Shown: positions 19,507 through 29,029 of the stretch, one piece after another
Layout: every line of letters begins with the position of its first letter
Numbering within the stretch: the first letter of the stretch is position 1
Source of the DNA: an uncultured Pedobacter sp.
GTDB lineage: Bacteria > Bacteroidota > Bacteroidia > Sphingobacteriales > Sphingobacteriaceae
Assembly: GCF_946480185.1 (NCBI RefSeq)
Contig: NZ_CAMLIG010000001.1
Span: 355,670-419,669 of the forward strand
Direction of reading: 5' to 3'
DNA length: 64,000 nt
The notes under the pieces: generated by a model
Databases searched by the model: none
What the model saw: the letters and a program-made list of their open reading frames with translations, nothing else
What the model was told of the DNA's origin: nothing
Made by a program: the position numbers and the translations under genes

Positions 19507-19636
19507 CGGGCTTTAGCCCGATGATAAAATTTATTCGATGTTTGGCTTTAGCCGAAACTTAGGATAGATTTTGGCTAAAGCCAAATGATAATTGCTTTAA
19601 AAACGGGCTAAAGCCTGTTCCTACGAATAATTTTAT
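19507..19636. repeat. Intergenic palindromic repeat cluster (REP/BIME-like)
   Basis: Four short palindromes built on the core GGCTTTAGCC or its complement lie in about 110 nt: 19507-19520 (CGGGCTTTAGCCCG), 19542-19556, 19570-19585 (TTTGGCTAAAGCCAAA) and 19604-19617. The first two and last two are in opposite orientation. A flanking inverted pair, 19524-19537 with 19624-19636, reads ATAAAATTTATTCG against its near complement. The cluster fills most of the 262-nt gap between the GH130 and epimerase genes, where it could form hairpins in the polycistronic RNA. It looks like a dispersed chromosomal repeat, but copies elsewhere cannot be checked here. Confidence 0.7.
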
Positions 19637-19668
19637 TAATCGAACTAAGCTTTTATCAATATACCAAG

Positions 19669-20865
19669 CTATTTGTCTGTTACCTGTGTGTTTTTTATGT
19701 GCTTGTTCTTTTCGATTAATTGGTTAACTGCTTTTACCGAATTTGCCGAGCTTAAACCGTCTTCTGGTGTGTTGATGCAGTAATCTACCAGTTGCTCAAT
19801 AGTTGAAGTTGCTACATGCATCCGTGTATCTGATGATGCGTAGTAAATAAATACATCGCCATTATCATCTGCAATCCAACCGTTGGAAAACACTACGTTA
19901 GATACATCTCCAATACGTTCTTCGCCCTCCGGAGCGATAAAATAACCGCCCGGTTTGTGTATTACTTTGGTCAAATCCTGCAAATCAGTCATAAACATAT
20001 AAAGCACATAACGTAAACCTGCCGCTGTGTTTCTAACGCCATGAGCTAAATGCAACCAACCTTTTTCTGTTTTAATCGGCGTTGGACCCTGCCCGTTTTT
20101 GGCCTCGTAAACCGTATGGTATTCTTTGCCGTACAAAACATGTTCATTTGCTACTTCTGCGTTTTCCATTGATGTTGATAGGCCAAAGCCAATTCCTCCG
20201 CCTTTGCCTGCTTCGATAAAACTATCTTGCGGACGGGTGTAAAAAGCATATTGCCCGTCAACAAATTCGGGATGCAAAACCACATTTCTCTGCTGTGGCG
20301 ATGGCGTTTTTAAATCTGCCAAACGGTCCCACGTTATCAGATCTTTTGTTCTCATGATACCGCACTGTGCCACCGCAGCAGATTCGTCACCTATTGGCGC
20401 TTGTGGATCTTTCTTTTCTGTACAGAACAGGCCATAGATAAAACCATCATCATGCTGGGTTAAACGCATATCATATACATTGGAATCTGCGCCCTCGTGG
20501 CTGTCGAAAACAATCGGTGAATCCCAAAATTTAAATCCGTCAACCCCGTTAGCACTTTCGGCAACGGCAAAAAAAGATTTTCTATCAGCGCCTTCCACAC
20601 GCACTACCATGATGTACTTACCGTTAAATTTGATAGCTCCCGCATTAAACGCGGCGTTTACCGCTATTCTTTCCATCAAAAAAGGATTGCTTTTTTCATC
20701 AAAGTCATAACGCCAGTTTAAAGGAATATGCGCCGCCGTAACAACCGGATTCTTATAACGATCAAATATTCCGTTTCCCAATGCCTCTTTTTCATTCTTC
20801 TGGTTAATGAGCGCTTGATGATTTTCCTGTAATTCTGCCAAACGGCGTGTAAAATTAGATGTCAT
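19669..20865 (-). CDS. GH130 4-O-beta-D-mannosyl-D-glucose phosphorylase
   Basis: A 398-residue cytoplasmic protein with no signal peptide. The GH130 subfamily 1 pattern is clear: [23 protein letters not shown]-like [16 protein letters not shown], and [16 protein letters not shown] with the catalytic Asp. The enzyme phosphorolyses mannosyl-beta-1,4-glucose to mannose-1-phosphate and glucose. The substrate is produced from mannobiose by the 2-epimerase encoded just downstream, and uptake is provided by the GPH transporter encoded upstream. It is 22 nt from the GH28 gene, hence within the main operon. The alternative, a mannan-chain-length phosphorylase of subfamily 2, is less likely given the N-terminal sequence. 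Confidence 0.9.
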   Translation of the reverse strand: MTSNFTRRLAELQENHQALINQKNEKEALGNGIFDRYKNPVVTAAHIPLNWRYDFDEKSNPFLMERIAVNAAFNAGAIKFNGKYIMVVRVEGADRKSFFAVAESANGVDGFKFWDSPIVFDSHEGADSNVYDMRLTQHDDGFIYGLFCTEKKDPQAPIGDESAAVAQCGIMRTKDLITWDRLADLKTPSPQQRNVVLHPEFVDGQYAFYTRPQDSFIEAGKGGGIGFGLSTSMENAEVANEHVLYGKEYHTVYEAKNGQGPTPIKTEKGWLHLAHGVRNTAAGLRYVLYMFMTDLQDLTKVIHKPGGYFIAPEGEERIGDVSNVVFSNGWIADDNGDVFIYYASSDTRMHVATSTIEQLVDYCINTPEDGLSSANSVKAVNQLIEKNKHIKNTQVTDK

Positions 20866-20887
20866 TTTATATATAATTTGAACGGTG

Positions 20888-22489
20888 TTAAATTTTATTC
20901 TTTATTATCAATTCCTTTTTATTTTTCAGCTTGTTGATGGTACTGGTTTTTCCTTCTAACTGGTAAACAATGATGTTTCTGGTTTCTTCGCCTTCTATTT
21001 CCAGAACACTATTTTTAATGGCATTAGGCTTTATAAAGGCATTTTTTACATCGGATAATAAAATATCCGAAGACTTGTTTTGCAAAGTTTCCTGATTTGC
21101 TTTAAAGCTTTCCAGCGTTAAACCATCTACATTTTTAGCGTAAAAAGCATTACTCCACAATGGCTCTGCACCTGCCGTTTTCCAATTTATTTTTATATTT
21201 TTTACAATAATTTCAGAGGCATTAACAATTTCAATTGCATGGGTAGTTCTTTTATCTTTTTCTGATTCTTTGTTGATATCCAATGTTACATTATGGATAT
21301 TTATACCGCTGATAGAATTATTTCCTTCGCCAAAGCCTTTAATGGTTGAAGTACCTTCAACAGTGCCACGGATGTTGCTAAGCGTTACGTTTTCTATTTT
21401 CCCTAAACGGGAATCCGGATTTCTTTTAAAAACGTTAAAATGGAATGCTTCGCCGTTTCCCCACCAGAAAAACGGTTTGCGCTTACAGTCCATGCTGATG
21501 TTTGAAAAATTGACATCAGAAACTGTTCCTCCGTCTCTGATTATAATTCCAATTCCCCGGTTGCTTTCGCTGATGGCGCAGTTTGTAAACGATATTCTTC
21601 TAAAATCAGAATGGCTTTCGGTACCCAGTTTTAAGGCACATGATGTGGATGATAAAACGCAGTTGTCAATCAAAATATCTTCGCAACTTTCTGTCCGCGT
21701 ACCTTGTTTGGTTGTTTTTAAGCAGATGGCATCATCGCCAGTTTGAACAATACTGTTGCTGATGATTACATTTTTACAGCCATCAATATCCAAACCATCA
21801 GAATTTACGCCTTCTGTTAAACTAGAAATAATTTTTATCCCATTTATTCTTACGTTTTTACTCCATTGTATATGGCAACTCCAGTTTGGAGAGTTTACAA
21901 TACTAATGTCTTCTAAAAACAGATTTTTACAATCGGAGATATAAACCAAAGAGATTTTTGGATTGTTAACCCAAGGCCGTTCCATACTTACGCCACTTTT
22001 CATGGCATTTGCATTCCAGCCCGGATAACTGTCTTTATGTGTTACCGTGGTATAATAAAAACTTGGTTGGCCTTTGATAGCTCCTTTTCCGGTAATGCTA
22101 AAGTTCTCAATATTGTGCGCAACCAGCAACGCAGGTATAAAATTATCACCGGCATCTTGCAAACCCAGCTTTTCATTTTTGTACAAACTTTTATCTGCAA
22201 TTGCAACAAGCGTTGCTCCATTACCCAACTTAAAATCGATATTACTTTTTAGGTAAATGGTTGAAGTATAAAAAGTGCCGGCAGGAATCAACACTGTACC
22301 TCCGCCGGTTTTTTCGCATTGGTTTATCGCTTGCTGAATTGCCTTTTGCGAATTAAAGTTTTCATCCTGTTTGGCTCCAAAATCCAGCACATTAAATACC
22401 GCAATACTTTGGGCATAAGAATAATCTATTGATAAACAAAAAAGTATAATCAAAGTAATTAAAGCTAAACGGTTAATTTTAATACCCAT
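20888..22489 (-). CDS. GH28 polygalacturonase-like glycosidase (second copy)
   Basis: The 533-residue secreted protein has a signal peptide (to YAQ) followed by [26 protein letters not shown] and the GH28 core. [10 protein letters not shown] and [11 protein letters not shown] supply the catalytic Asp residues, and [14 protein letters not shown] matches the later conserved turn. It is distant from the GH28 at 12950-14500, which differs in the catalytic neighbourhood (NADGIDVTSS, SGDDAIVV), so the two probably act on different linkages. It lies 3 nt downstream of the transporter gene and 22 nt upstream of GH130. Confidence 0.85.
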   Translation of the reverse strand: MGIKINRLALITLIILFCLSIDYSYAQSIAVFNVLDFGAKQDENFNSQKAIQQAINQCEKTGGGTVLIPAGTFYTSTIYLKSNIDFKLGNGATLVAIADKSLYKNEKLGLQDAGDNFIPALLVAHNIENFSITGKGAIKGQPSFYYTTVTHKDSYPGWNANAMKSGVSMERPWVNNPKISLVYISDCKNLFLEDISIVNSPNWSCHIQWSKNVRINGIKIISSLTEGVNSDGLDIDGCKNVIISNSIVQTGDDAICLKTTKQGTRTESCEDILIDNCVLSSTSCALKLGTESHSDFRRISFTNCAISESNRGIGIIIRDGGTVSDVNFSNISMDCKRKPFFWWGNGEAFHFNVFKRNPDSRLGKIENVTLSNIRGTVEGTSTIKGFGEGNNSISGINIHNVTLDINKESEKDKRTTHAIEIVNASEIIVKNIKINWKTAGAEPLWSNAFYAKNVDGLTLESFKANQETLQNKSSDILLSDVKNAFIKPNAIKNSVLEIEGEETRNIIVYQLEGKTSTINKLKNKKELIIKNKI

Positions 22490-22492
22490 ATT

Positions 22493-23902
22493 TTAACCTA
22501 AATCTGTTTCTTCGTTTTTGCGTCTTGCGGATAGTTCATCACTTACGGTCATCATAAATGAATCGCTAAGTTTATAAAAGCCAATAAATATTGCTGAAAT
22601 AAGCGCACCCGCGGCAGGGATAAGGCTCATCATCATTCTGATACCTGTTTGTGCATCTTCCGTTTGTATCACGTTGGCTTTAAATCCGTAAATAGCTAAC
22701 AGCCAACCGGTAAGCGCACCGCCTAAAGTCCAGCCTAATTTTTGCGACATGGATGAAGAAGAGAAAATTAAACCTGTTGCTCTTCTCCCGGTTTTCCATT
22801 CAGAATAATCTGCAATATCTGCGTACATAGACCATAACAGCGGGAAAATTATTCCGGCACAGATACTTATCAAAAATTGGAAACTGAAAATAAGCACAAG
22901 GTTGTTCTCTTTAAAGAAAAAGAAAACAATGCTCAGCACACATGCAATAACCATTGCATTTAAAAAGGTGTTTTTTTTGCCAATTTTATCTGAAATAGGT
23001 TTTGCCAATACTACGCCAACAATATTGGCCGCCTGCCCTAGCACAAGGTACAGCGTACTAAAGTTGATTGCTATTTTTGTTAAAGGAATTTCAAATGCTT
23101 CCTGACTTTGAAAATAATACTTAAAATAAAAAATGGTAGAACCGTCTCTTAAAGAATTAAAAATAAGTGTAGAAATACCTGCACCCAAGAGGATAAACCA
23201 AGGCTTATTTGTTGCCAGGTTTCTTAAATCGGCTTTAAGAGAAGTTTTTTGTTCCTTAGGCGGGCTTACCCTTTCGCGGGTCCAGGCAAAAGTAAAATAG
23301 AAAAGCACAACAGCTATTATTGCATAAATAACCATTGCAAACTGCCATCCGTATTGAACGTTGGCACTGCCTGTTACGGTTTTACTTAAAGCTGTTACCA
23401 ATGGTTCTGCCGTAGCCAATACCAAAATACTTCCGGCAAATGCAAACACAAAGCGGAAGGTGGAAAGTGTTGTGCGTTCTTTAATGTTGGAAGTCATTAC
23501 GCCCATTAGCGATGCGTAAGGAACATTGATGCCCGAATAAACCATCATCATTAATGTGTAGGTGATATAGGCATATATTACCTTGCCTGTTACGCTTAAA
23601 TCAGGCGTGGTAAATGTTAATACACCAATTATCCCAAACGGGATAGCAACAAAAAGGATGTACGGCCTAAATTTGCCCCATTTGGTAGTTGTTCTATCTG
23701 AAACAATACCGATTATTGGGTCCAGGGCTGTATCCCAGATCCGGGTTACCAAAAACATGGTTCCTACAATGGCTGCCGGAATTCCAAAAACATCTGTATA
23801 AAAGAAAAGCAGATATACCGAGAATATTTTCCAGAACATAGAAGATGCAAAATCTCCGAAACCGTAGCCAACTTTTTCTTTAAAACTTAATTTTTCAGCC
23901 AT
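22493..23902 (-). CDS. GPH-family (MelB-like) sugar:cation symporter
   Basis: This 469-residue polytopic inner-membrane protein has about 12 hydrophobic segments. The glycoside-pentoside-hexuronide symporter motif RIWDTALDPIIGIVSDRTTTKWGKFRPYIL lies near residues 50-80. GPH carriers import di- and oligosaccharides with protons or sodium. Placed between mannanase genes and the GH130 phosphorylase, it is the natural candidate for importing mannobiose or mannosylglucose from the periplasm for intracellular phosphorolysis. The start is secure: MAEKLSFKEKVGYGFGDFASS is the usual family N-terminus. It is spaced 3 nt from GH28 and 32 nt from GH26. Confidence 0.9.
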   Translation of the reverse strand: MAEKLSFKEKVGYGFGDFASSMFWKIFSVYLLFFYTDVFGIPAAIVGTMFLVTRIWDTALDPIIGIVSDRTTTKWGKFRPYILFVAIPFGIIGVLTFTTPDLSVTGKVIYAYITYTLMMMVYSGINVPYASLMGVMTSNIKERTTLSTFRFVFAFAGSILVLATAEPLVTALSKTVTGSANVQYGWQFAMVIYAIIAVVLFYFTFAWTRERVSPPKEQKTSLKADLRNLATNKPWFILLGAGISTLIFNSLRDGSTIFYFKYYFQSQEAFEIPLTKIAINFSTLYLVLGQAANIVGVVLAKPISDKIGKKNTFLNAMVIACVLSIVFFFFKENNLVLIFSFQFLISICAGIIFPLLWSMYADIADYSEWKTGRRATGLIFSSSSMSQKLGWTLGGALTGWLLAIYGFKANVIQTEDAQTGIRMMMSLIPAAGALISAIFIGFYKLSDSFMMTVSDELSARRKNEETDLG

Positions 23903-23934
23903 ATTGCTATTAAAATAATTTGTGCTATCGATAT

Positions 23935-25089
23935 TTATTTATAAACGTTTTCTTTTGCGATGTCGCTTTGAAAAAGTGTGCCTTTTAAATCATAAAACTT
24001 CTGAAAATCAGGCGCTGATGGCTGCCCTGGGTAAGGGGCGTAATAATGGAATTTTTTTTCATTCTCCATCCAACCATGATTTCGCCATACCAGAACGTAA
24101 GATATCCGGTAGTCTTTAATTACAGGCCAAAGCGTATTTGTCCACCAGTCTTTGATAGGTAGCGCTTCAAGACCGGTTTCTGCAAAAGTTGGGATTTTGT
24201 TATGTGCTTTAGCCACTGAATCTAAGATAGTTAATCCGCCTTTAATTTGTGCCTGATAGTTTAAGGACGATTTTTGGATAACAGAGTCGGCCGTATTTAT
24301 TGGTGCAAACTGGTAATTATCAAAGCTTACCATATCTATAAAATTATCTCCAGGGTAACGCTCGGTAAATTCGGCAGCTGTTTGAAAGGAGTTGGTATTG
24401 TAAACATAAATTATGTTGTGTAAATGCTTTTTATTTTTTAGATAATTAACCGTGTACTGGTATAATTTAATGTATTCATCGGTAGATGTAGAGTCTTTGC
24501 CCCACCAAAACCAGCCTCCGTTAAGTTCGTGATATGGCCTAAAAATTATAGGAATATGCTTGCCATCACTGCCTTTTAAACTTTTTATATACTTGGCCGC
24601 ACTGTTCATCCATTTTTTGTAAATCCTGTTTTTTTTACCGCCCGGCAAAACTGCAGCTACTGCGGGCGTATTGTCCCAAGCATGTTTTAACGTTACAGGG
24701 TTATCTACATGCCAGCTAAAGGTGTTTATCCCTCCGTTATCATAAACCCATTTAATATATTCCTTCATTTTTTCAAAGGGAACTCCATCAATATTGTTTT
24801 TTGACTGATGCTCTATTTGGCCCAGATCCCAACCAAAAACTGCCGGATAGTCTTTTACCACATCATTAACGTCGCTTCTAATTCCATCTGCCTTTTTCCA
24901 TTTTACCCCATAGGCCAAATCGTCCTGATGGCCAAACATCACGCCTTTATCCAAAAGCTTTTGAAGGTTTTTGTAAAGATTTTTGGTTTCTGGTGTAGCC
25001 TTATCATCAATCAGTTTCATTTCCTGCGCAAACACTGCTTGCGTAACTATTGTTAATGTTATGATGATTGCAAAAGTTTTAATTCTCAT
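23935..25089 (-). CDS. GH26 beta-mannanase/mannobiohydrolase, secreted
   Basis: A 384-residue protein with a signal peptide (to AVFAQ). GH26 motifs: VMFGHQDDLAYG, the acid/base IIFRPYHELNGGWFWWG (Glu188) and the nucleophile TFAETGLE (Glu304). No lipobox is present, so a periplasmic enzyme that trims imported manno-oligosaccharides is likely. The N-terminal GHQDDLAYG motif resembles Bacteroides GH26 enzymes that release mannobiose, but this remains inference. The gene overlaps the 3' end of the upstream GH5 gene by 11 nt, showing tight coupling of the two mannanases. Confidence 0.9.
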   Translation of the reverse strand: MRIKTFAIIITLTIVTQAVFAQEMKLIDDKATPETKNLYKNLQKLLDKGVMFGHQDDLAYGVKWKKADGIRSDVNDVVKDYPAVFGWDLGQIEHQSKNNIDGVPFEKMKEYIKWVYDNGGINTFSWHVDNPVTLKHAWDNTPAVAAVLPGGKKNRIYKKWMNSAAKYIKSLKGSDGKHIPIIFRPYHELNGGWFWWGKDSTSTDEYIKLYQYTVNYLKNKKHLHNIIYVYNTNSFQTAAEFTERYPGDNFIDMVSFDNYQFAPINTADSVIQKSSLNYQAQIKGGLTILDSVAKAHNKIPTFAETGLEALPIKDWWTNTLWPVIKDYRISYVLVWRNHGWMENEKKFHYYAPYPGQPSAPDFQKFYDLKGTLFQSDIAKENVYK

Positions 25090-26383
25090 TAATTATTGTT
25101 TTAGAAAAATTTTTAATTATTTTCCAAGTTGATTTGTCTGATGTAAAAACCGAATTAAGGCCTTGTTCCTCACCTCCCGGATCGCCCATATAATCATCCC
25201 CTTCTTTCCAAAAAACCTGTCCGTCTATTGGTCTGGCAATACCGCCGAAAGCCCAAAAATTTGTACCTACAAGCACTGGATATTTAGCCTGTAGGCCAAA
25301 AACATTTTTGTAAAATAAATTGCGGTTATAAGTGGTGGATTGGGGATTAAAAGAACCTAAATCTCTTGGCAAGCCAAATTCTTCGAGTACTAAAGGCTTG
25401 TTTAGTTCTTTTGCAACTGCTACGTGTTTTGCCACACAGTTTTCGGCCTTTTTAATAATGCTATACATGCTTGCATTAATTGAAGTGTCTTTAAACCAGC
25501 CCCAGTTTTTTGGCCACAGGTGTATGTTTATGTAATCGATGTTTTTATCGGCATGTATTGCTTTAAATATTTCCATATCTCCATCATAAGCAATATCCCC
25601 TTCGCTACCGGTTGATAATAAATGGTTAGGATCAATTGATTTTACCAACGCAGCTACGTGTTTCATCCAATCTAAAAAGGCTTGGTTGTTTATCGGCCGC
25701 ATTGTACGTGGTTCGTTGATTATCTGCCAGGCCATAATAGCCGGATCATCGGTGTATTTTAAGCCATTTACTGTATTGGTATGGTTTAAAATATAGGTAA
25801 TGTATTTATCAACATCATCTTTACAGGGCTGGCAGTTATAAAACTGTGTAATGTAATCGCGGTATTTGTCCCAGCTATAGTTATCAGTTTTAGAGTATAA
25901 CTGAGGTGTGTAGCCGTTCCATTCAAGGTATTGTCCTAATCCTCCGCTCCAATCCCAAGTATTGGTAAAATGCAGTACCGCTTTCATATTACGTTTTCCC
26001 ATTTCGTTTAACAGATAATCTAATCCGTACAAAATAGAATCGCGGAAAACTCCTTTTTGTGGCTGCAGGGCATCTGCATTGGCAACTCGGTATTTATAAT
26101 CTACTACTCCTTCTGCGCCCACCATTACTCTTAAATTGTTAACGCCTTTTCTTTTTAAAAAATTAAGCTCTTTTTTAAGACGTTTTTTTCCGTCTTTTCC
26201 TTTAAGTGCCAGCAAACCCCCATACCAGTAGTTTGCGCCAACATAAGTATATGGTTTACCATTTATGGTAAAAGCTATACCGTTACGCTTTACAAAATTC
26301 TCTTGGGCATACAGTAAATGGCCTGGACAAAATATCCAGACCATTACCATCACTGTACTAAACCTAACCAATTTCTTAATCAT
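25079..26383 (-). CDS. GH5 (subfamily 7-like) endo-beta-1,4-mannanase, secreted
   Basis: The 434-residue protein has a signal peptide ending near HLLYAQ. It shows the GH5_7 pattern: FTINGKPYTYVGANYWYGG, NNLRVMVGAEG, the acid/base AWQIINEPR (Glu224) and the nucleophile LVLEEFGLPRD (Glu335). GH5_7 enzymes are endo-mannanases acting on mannan, glucomannan or galactomannan. Partner genes are the overlapping GH26 downstream and a lipoprotein GH26 upstream. The IHLWPKNWGWF stretch (about 287-297) carries the conserved His and aromatic residues of the active-site cleft. Confidence 0.9.
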   Translation of the reverse strand: MIKKLVRFSTVMVMVWIFCPGHLLYAQENFVKRNGIAFTINGKPYTYVGANYWYGGLLALKGKDGKKRLKKELNFLKRKGVNNLRVMVGAEGVVDYKYRVANADALQPQKGVFRDSILYGLDYLLNEMGKRNMKAVLHFTNTWDWSGGLGQYLEWNGYTPQLYSKTDNYSWDKYRDYITQFYNCQPCKDDVDKYITYILNHTNTVNGLKYTDDPAIMAWQIINEPRTMRPINNQAFLDWMKHVAALVKSIDPNHLLSTGSEGDIAYDGDMEIFKAIHADKNIDYINIHLWPKNWGWFKDTSINASMYSIIKKAENCVAKHVAVAKELNKPLVLEEFGLPRDLGSFNPQSTTYNRNLFYKNVFGLQAKYPVLVGTNFWAFGGIARPIDGQVFWKEGDDYMGDPGGEEQGLNSVFTSDKSTWKIIKNFSKTIINEN

Positions 26384-26510
26384 TCCGTTTTAAATGATAC
26401 TGTGATTTTTAATCTTCATTTTCGATGACTAAATATTAAAAATCCCTCTGTTTTAATATTAATTTTTTACTGCGATAGCTGGACTAGTTTATACTATTGG
26501 AGCAAATTAC

Positions 26511-27764
26511 TTACTTCTTTGCAAGTGTATAAAAGTCTGGCACTTTGTCTCCAAAAACTATATTGGAAGTATTTTTAAACTTAATAAAATCTGCTTCTGC
26601 GGGATGTCCTTTATAAGGCGTATAATAATTACTTCCGTTGTACCATACCATTGCATAAGAGATGTTCACTTTTTGCTTTGTTAAAGCTTTAAAAAGCACC
26701 TGAGTGTACCAATCACTTTGAGTAATGTCTGCTAAACCAGTTTCTGTTAGCGCTGCAATTTTATTGGCCTTGGCCGCATAATCAGACATGATTTTTAATT
26801 TATTGCTTGCGGAAGTAATACCTGTAGCTGTTTTTAAATCCTCGTACTGGTCCATTCCTAAAACGTCAACATAATCATCACCAGGGTAATAGGTTAAATA
26901 TTGTTGTTCATTACTCGCTAAACCTCTGTCTGGAGACCAGGCAAATAATACGTTATGGACTTGTTTTTCATCTCTTAAATATTCTACAGTGTATTGGTAC
27001 AGTTCTTTATATTGTTGTGTAGTGCAATGTGTTTTACCCCACCAAAACCAGTCTCCATCCATTTCGTGAAACGGCCTAAAAATGACCGGAACTAATTTAC
27101 CATCATCTGATTTTATAGATTTAATATAGTCTGCAACTCTGTCTAAAGACATTTTAAATACCGCATTTGAACTACCTCCAGGTAAAATTTGAGAAACTGC
27201 AGGTGTTGGCTCATCTTTATAGTAGAAAGGAGCGTTTTTACCTTCTGATTTACTAGGATCTTGACCCGGACTTTTACTTGCAACTGGATTCCAATAATGC
27301 CAGCAATAGGTGTTTATTCCGCCTCTTTTGTATGCGTTGACCGTTTGAGTTCTAATGATATTTGCTTGCTCATCAAACCAGCCGTTACGCTGAAAAGAGG
27401 CAATATCTAACAAATCCCATCCATAAACGGCAGGGAAAGCCCCTGTTACTTCTTTTATGTCTGACATACCTAACATAAAACCGGGCGATTTACCTTGTTT
27501 AGTATCATCTTGGTGGCCAAACATAATTTTTGTTTTAGCTAAAATTTGCATATTGTAAAACATGGCCGCGGTTTCATCAGTCGCATTTTTATCTACTAAC
27601 CAAGTTTTTACTGTTGCCAATGTTGGAACAGGATCTTCTTTGGGTGGATCTATAACAACAGGCGGTTCAATTGGAGTTATTTTGTCATCTTTTTTACAGG
27701 CACTAAATCCTGTTACAAATAAGAGACAGGCTATAAAAAATTGATGTTTAAAATTGCGTTTCAT
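26511..27764 (-). CDS. GH26 endo-beta-mannanase, surface lipoprotein
   Basis: The 417-residue protein has a lipobox GFSAC (Cys23) followed by KKDDK and a Pro-rich linker (about 31-48), typical of outer-membrane surface-exposed PUL lipoproteins. The GH26 core includes IMFGHQDDTKQG, the acid/base VIFRPFHEMDGDWFWWG (Glu234) and the nucleophile AALTETGL (Glu341). It is encoded directly after the surface glycan-binding protein and SusCD, the usual place for the surface endo-enzyme that starts polymer breakdown. A 126-nt gap separates it from the GH5 gene. Confidence 0.92.
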   Translation of the reverse strand: MKRNFKHQFFIACLLFVTGFSACKKDDKITPIEPPVVIDPPKEDPVPTLATVKTWLVDKNATDETAAMFYNMQILAKTKIMFGHQDDTKQGKSPGFMLGMSDIKEVTGAFPAVYGWDLLDIASFQRNGWFDEQANIIRTQTVNAYKRGGINTYCWHYWNPVASKSPGQDPSKSEGKNAPFYYKDEPTPAVSQILPGGSSNAVFKMSLDRVADYIKSIKSDDGKLVPVIFRPFHEMDGDWFWWGKTHCTTQQYKELYQYTVEYLRDEKQVHNVLFAWSPDRGLASNEQQYLTYYPGDDYVDVLGMDQYEDLKTATGITSASNKLKIMSDYAAKANKIAALTETGLADITQSDWYTQVLFKALTKQKVNISYAMVWYNGSNYYTPYKGHPAEADFIKFKNTSNIVFGDKVPDFYTLAKK

Positions 27765-27862
27765 AATTAGAAAATTGATTTTGCTATTTTAGGAAAACCC
27801 GATGCTTGATTTAAAAAGTCTGATTTAAACTCGGTTCAAATCAGACTTTTAATTTCAACGAT

Positions 27863-28993
27863 TTAAATAAATCCGATATCGTCTATGTAAATAGTGCTTG
27901 GTGCAAAGCCACTGAATTCCTGTAAAATAATTTCCTTAATTTCTGTTGGACTGCCCAAGGAACTTAATGGTACCGTAAAATCTGTATATACGCCTTCTTT
28001 TAAAATGAGACTAACACGTTTACCGTCTGTATAAGTATCGTTAAGAGAGATGTTAACTTTCTTTCCCTCAGAACCTGGCCCACCATAAATAGAAATTTTT
28101 ATTGCCGTTAAGCCTAATGCAGCCACATCTATTTTGGCACCGTTATAGCCAGCCCTGTACGCCCCATAACCTCCTACGTAATCGCACCTAAGTGTTTTCG
28201 TTCCTCTTTTAACGGGAGTTGTAACTTCACTTGTAGTTGAGTTATAGCCTGTTGAAGACCAGTTTGTTGCGTAAGTATCATCATAAACCAGCCTTTTAAA
28301 CCCGAAAGAAGCGATAGATTCTGTAGTTCCGCCTTTGGTAGTTACAAATATTTTAGCCTGAACGATACCATCTGGCACTTTTACTTTTATTTCCATAGAT
28401 GTAGGGGTTCCAACAATTTCTGCTACAACATCATTAAACATTACAGATTCTATGTTTTCGAAAACTTTTCCTGTTATTGTTACTATTTCGCCAGCGCCGG
28501 CCGCAAGCGGTGCAAAGCTTAAAATACTTGGAGCTGGCTGTAGAACCGGAAATTCATAAGTTACAGAGCCAAATGCTGTTGTTAAAATCAGCGTTTTGGT
28601 TTGCCCGGGACCATAATCAATGTCTTCTTCCGGGATAGAAAATATCAAACTGTTACTGGTTACCAGTGTTGAGTTAAAGTAGATATTTGTTCCGTTTAGC
28701 GTTAAGCTTTTGGCGCTTGAAAGATTTTTGCCAATTATTACATAGGTGTTTTGCAACTCACCAGCAACTACAGTAGAATCAAAAGGGACTAATACTCTTT
28801 TATCTACCGTTTCAGAGTTGTCCAAATCAATAGGACGTGTTACCTGAACAGTATCTACTTTAGTAAGTGTTCTTATACGCTCTATAGTTGGCATTCCTCC
28901 AGATTCATCCTTTTTACAGGAATAGGTTGCGGTAACAAGTAATGCCACAAACATTAATATGATGTTCGCACCTCTGTTTTTTAAAGTTTCCAT
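27863..28993 (-). CDS. IPT/TIG-domain surface glycan-binding lipoprotein
   Basis: This 376-residue lipoprotein (TYSC, Cys26) lies directly downstream of susD. Two immunoglobulin-like IPT/TIG repeats are visible at about 65-150 and 153-235 (SILSFAPLAAGAGEIVTITGKVF). A C-terminal beta-sandwich of about 140 residues follows (IKISIYGGPGSEGKKVNISL, ending IYIDDIGFI) and resembles a carbohydrate-binding module. This layout is that of SusE/F-position glycan-binding proteins (SGBPs) in Bacteroidota PULs. They hold the polymer at the cell surface next to SusCD and have no catalytic role. Confidence 0.8.
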   Translation of the reverse strand: METLKNRGANIILMFVALLVTATYSCKKDESGGMPTIERIRTLTKVDTVQVTRPIDLDNSETVDKRVLVPFDSTVVAGELQNTYVIIGKNLSSAKSLTLNGTNIYFNSTLVTSNSLIFSIPEEDIDYGPGQTKTLILTTAFGSVTYEFPVLQPAPSILSFAPLAAGAGEIVTITGKVFENIESVMFNDVVAEIVGTPTSMEIKVKVPDGIVQAKIFVTTKGGTTESIASFGFKRLVYDDTYATNWSSTGYNSTTSEVTTPVKRGTKTLRCDYVGGYGAYRAGYNGAKIDVAALGLTAIKISIYGGPGSEGKKVNISLNDTYTDGKRVSLILKEGVYTDFTVPLSSLGSPTEIKEIILQEFSGFAPSTIYIDDIGFI

Positions 28994-29029
28994 ATTCTTA
29001 TATTGTTAATATAATTTATTGTTATTTCT

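Noticed and set aside
19500..19640. CRISPR array
   Set aside because: The repeat units are unequal palindromes with irregular short spacing and no cas genes are near; REP-like repeat fits better.
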